Source: an uncultured Pedobacter sp. (GTDB lineage Bacteria; Bacteroidota; Bacteroidia; Sphingobacteriales; Sphingobacteriaceae). From it: a stretch of 64,000 nt of DNA. A program made the translations under genes and the position numbers. Shown one piece after another: positions 62,889 to 64,000 of the stretch. Location: positions 1 to 64,000 of the forward strand of contig NZ_CAJYOJ010000077.1 of assembly GCF_913776295.1 (NCBI RefSeq), written 5' to 3'. The notes below the pieces were generated by a model that was not told the DNA's origin, did no database searches, and saw only the letters and a program-made list of their open reading frames with translations. Positions within the stretch are counted from its first letter, which is position 1. The number at the start of each line of letters is the position of its first letter.

Positions 62889-64000
62889 TCAATCAAACTG
62901 ATTATACTCTACGGTCAAACTCCCGGCAGCTAATAATTCTGCTTCATCCGTCAGGGCCGAGAGTTTTATTTCGGTCTGCTCGGCTATCCGGGGGATACAG
63001 AACTCGTGGATCGCTTGCTGAATAGGAGGCAGAAGCATTTTACCTGCCTTTGCACCTCTTCCGCTCAAAACAATACACTCAGGGTTTAAAAGGTGGATCA
63101 AAGTAGCTACTCCTTTACCTAATTGAAAAATTGCTTTAGCCAGAACCGATATGGCCACAGGATCTTGTTCACTCACAGCTTGCAGGAAATGATCAGCAGG
63201 ATGTTTACTTTTGTCTTCAAAATATTTTTTCATGCTAGAGTCGGCACCTGCCGCTATGGCTTCTTCTGCGCGCTTCACCATTACCAATAAAGACGTATCT
63301 ACCTCTAAACAGCCCCTTCTGCCACACGAACACAAATTGTCGCTGTCCGAAAGCGGGATATGACTAAATTCTCCGGCGTTGCCTCCACTTCCACGGTATA
63401 ATTTGCCATTTACAATAATGCCCAAACCTGTTCCCCAACCGATATTAACCACCATTACATCATTTAAATCAACGGCTTCCCCAAAATTAAGTTCAGCAAG
63501 CGCAATTAAACTGGAATCGTTATCTACATGTACGGGTAAATTGATTTCGGAAGATAGATAACGTCTTAACGTTGTTCCTTCGTCGACCTTAAGAAAAGAA
63601 TGGTTAATGCCTTCATCAGCATTAACAAAACCTGGCATACCGATTCCAACCCCTAAAATATCTGTTCTGCTGATTTTTGACTGATCGATACTGCTATTAA
63701 TAAAATTAACCAGGTCTCCGATATTACACTCTTTTGATGACAGATCAAACTCTAAAGTCTGAATGGGTGTAATCATTTTCCGAGAAAGATCGTAAATGGT
63801 TAATCGGGAGGTTAGTTGATCCATGGCAATAGCCACAATATATTTTCGCAGATTTGGATTGATGAGGAACATCGCTGCCCTTCTGCCACCTGTTGAGGGT
63901 GCAAATCCCTCTTCTATGATATAACCTTCATTAATTAAACCATTAACCACAGCGGTAACCAAAGGCAAACTCTTCTGGGTCAGCTTACTTAGGTCTGTAA
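62889..64000 (-). CDS. ROK-family transcriptional regulator/kinase (5' end beyond window)
   Basis: The reading frame stays open to the window edge. The visible N-terminal part (LSKLTQKSL, then VTAVVNGLINEGYI) is the end of a winged-helix DNA-binding domain like that of NagC/Mlc. The ROK domain follows: VGIGMPGFVN, the zinc-type motif CSCGRRGCLEVD and the sugar-site GEFSHIP. The TTG at 63968 is not a real start. It probably controls the SusCD-fucosidase operon in response to a sugar; whether it also phosphorylates sugar is unclear. Confidence 0.9.
   Translation of the reverse strand, partial: TDLSKLTQKSLPLVTAVVNGLINEGYIIEEGFAPSTGGRRAAMFLINPNLRKYIVAIAMDQLTSRLTIYDLSRKMITPIQTLEFDLSSKECNIGDLVNFINSSIDQSKISRTDILGVGIGMPGFVNADEGINHSFLKVDEGTTLRRYLSSEINLPVHVDNDSSLIALAELNFGEAVDLNDVMVVNIGWGTGLGIIVNGKLYRGSGGNAGEFSHIPLSDSDNLCSCGRRGCLEVDTSLLVMVKRAEEAIAAGADSSMKKYFEDKSKHPADHFLQAVSEQDPVAISVLAKAIFQLGKGVATLIHLLNPECIVLSGRGAKAGKMLLPPIQQAIHEFCIPRIAEQTEIKLSALTDEAELLAAGSLTVEYNQFD

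Overview
The window is chromosomal DNA of a member of the Bacteroidota, most likely Sphingobacteriaceae and close to Pedobacter. Four things point there: three SusC/SusD pairs, two of them governed by ECF sigma/FecR pairs; promoters of the Bacteroidota form TTTG-N19-TAnnTTTG; bacillithiol synthesis (BshC); and a eukaryote-like class Ia ribonucleotide reductase. No rRNA, tRNA, CRISPR array, transposase or phage gene was found.

1-23.4 kb is mostly housekeeping on the minus strand. It holds agmatine-to-putrescine genes (aguB, aguA) with a four-helix-bundle gene and a 46-bp tandem repeat wedged between them; a divalent-metal RND efflux operon whose pump is fused to its outer-membrane channel; a flotillin; nrdB-nrdA; an RlpA-like protein; a lipoprotein MsrB; a GxxExxY protein between inverted short repeats; sucD; a 1.2-kb gene-free stretch with a ~190-bp tandem array; a cupin; rlmF; and a dicarboxylate/amino-acid symporter.

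23.5-42.7 kb is the most interesting part. Two half-loci face each other. The plus-strand half is ECF sigma, FecR, SusC, SusD and an M14 carboxypeptidase lipoprotein. The minus-strand half is ECF sigma, FecR, SusC, SusD, cyanophycinase (lipoprotein), isoaspartyl peptidase and cyanophycinase (secreted). They meet at one perfect bidirectional terminator. A secreted N-formylglutamate-amidohydrolase-like enzyme sits inside the plus half. Every enzyme carries an export signal, and both cyanophycinases keep the catalytic and substrate-binding residues known from CphB. I read this as a SusCD-based uptake and breakdown system for cyanophycin or related beta-aspartyl polymers: a utilization locus for a peptide rather than a glycan. 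The acidic amino-acid symporter next door could import the released aspartate.

42.8-56 kb holds a GH2 glycosidase, an ABC exporter, truA, three DUF genes, a DEAD-box helicase with an RGG tail, a GH29 fucosidase with a duplicated C-terminal domain, bshC and an Ldh-type oxidoreductase. 56.4-64 kb is a second utilization locus on the minus strand: a ROK regulator (cut by the window edge), SusC without an STN domain, SusD and a GH29 fucosidase, suggesting fucosylated-glycan use.

In all three SusCD loci a hairpin lies exactly between susD and the next enzyme gene, which would let the cell make more transporter than enzyme. Several intergenic spaces carry degenerate short-word repeats, and two of them surround small 'cassette' genes in inverted orientation.
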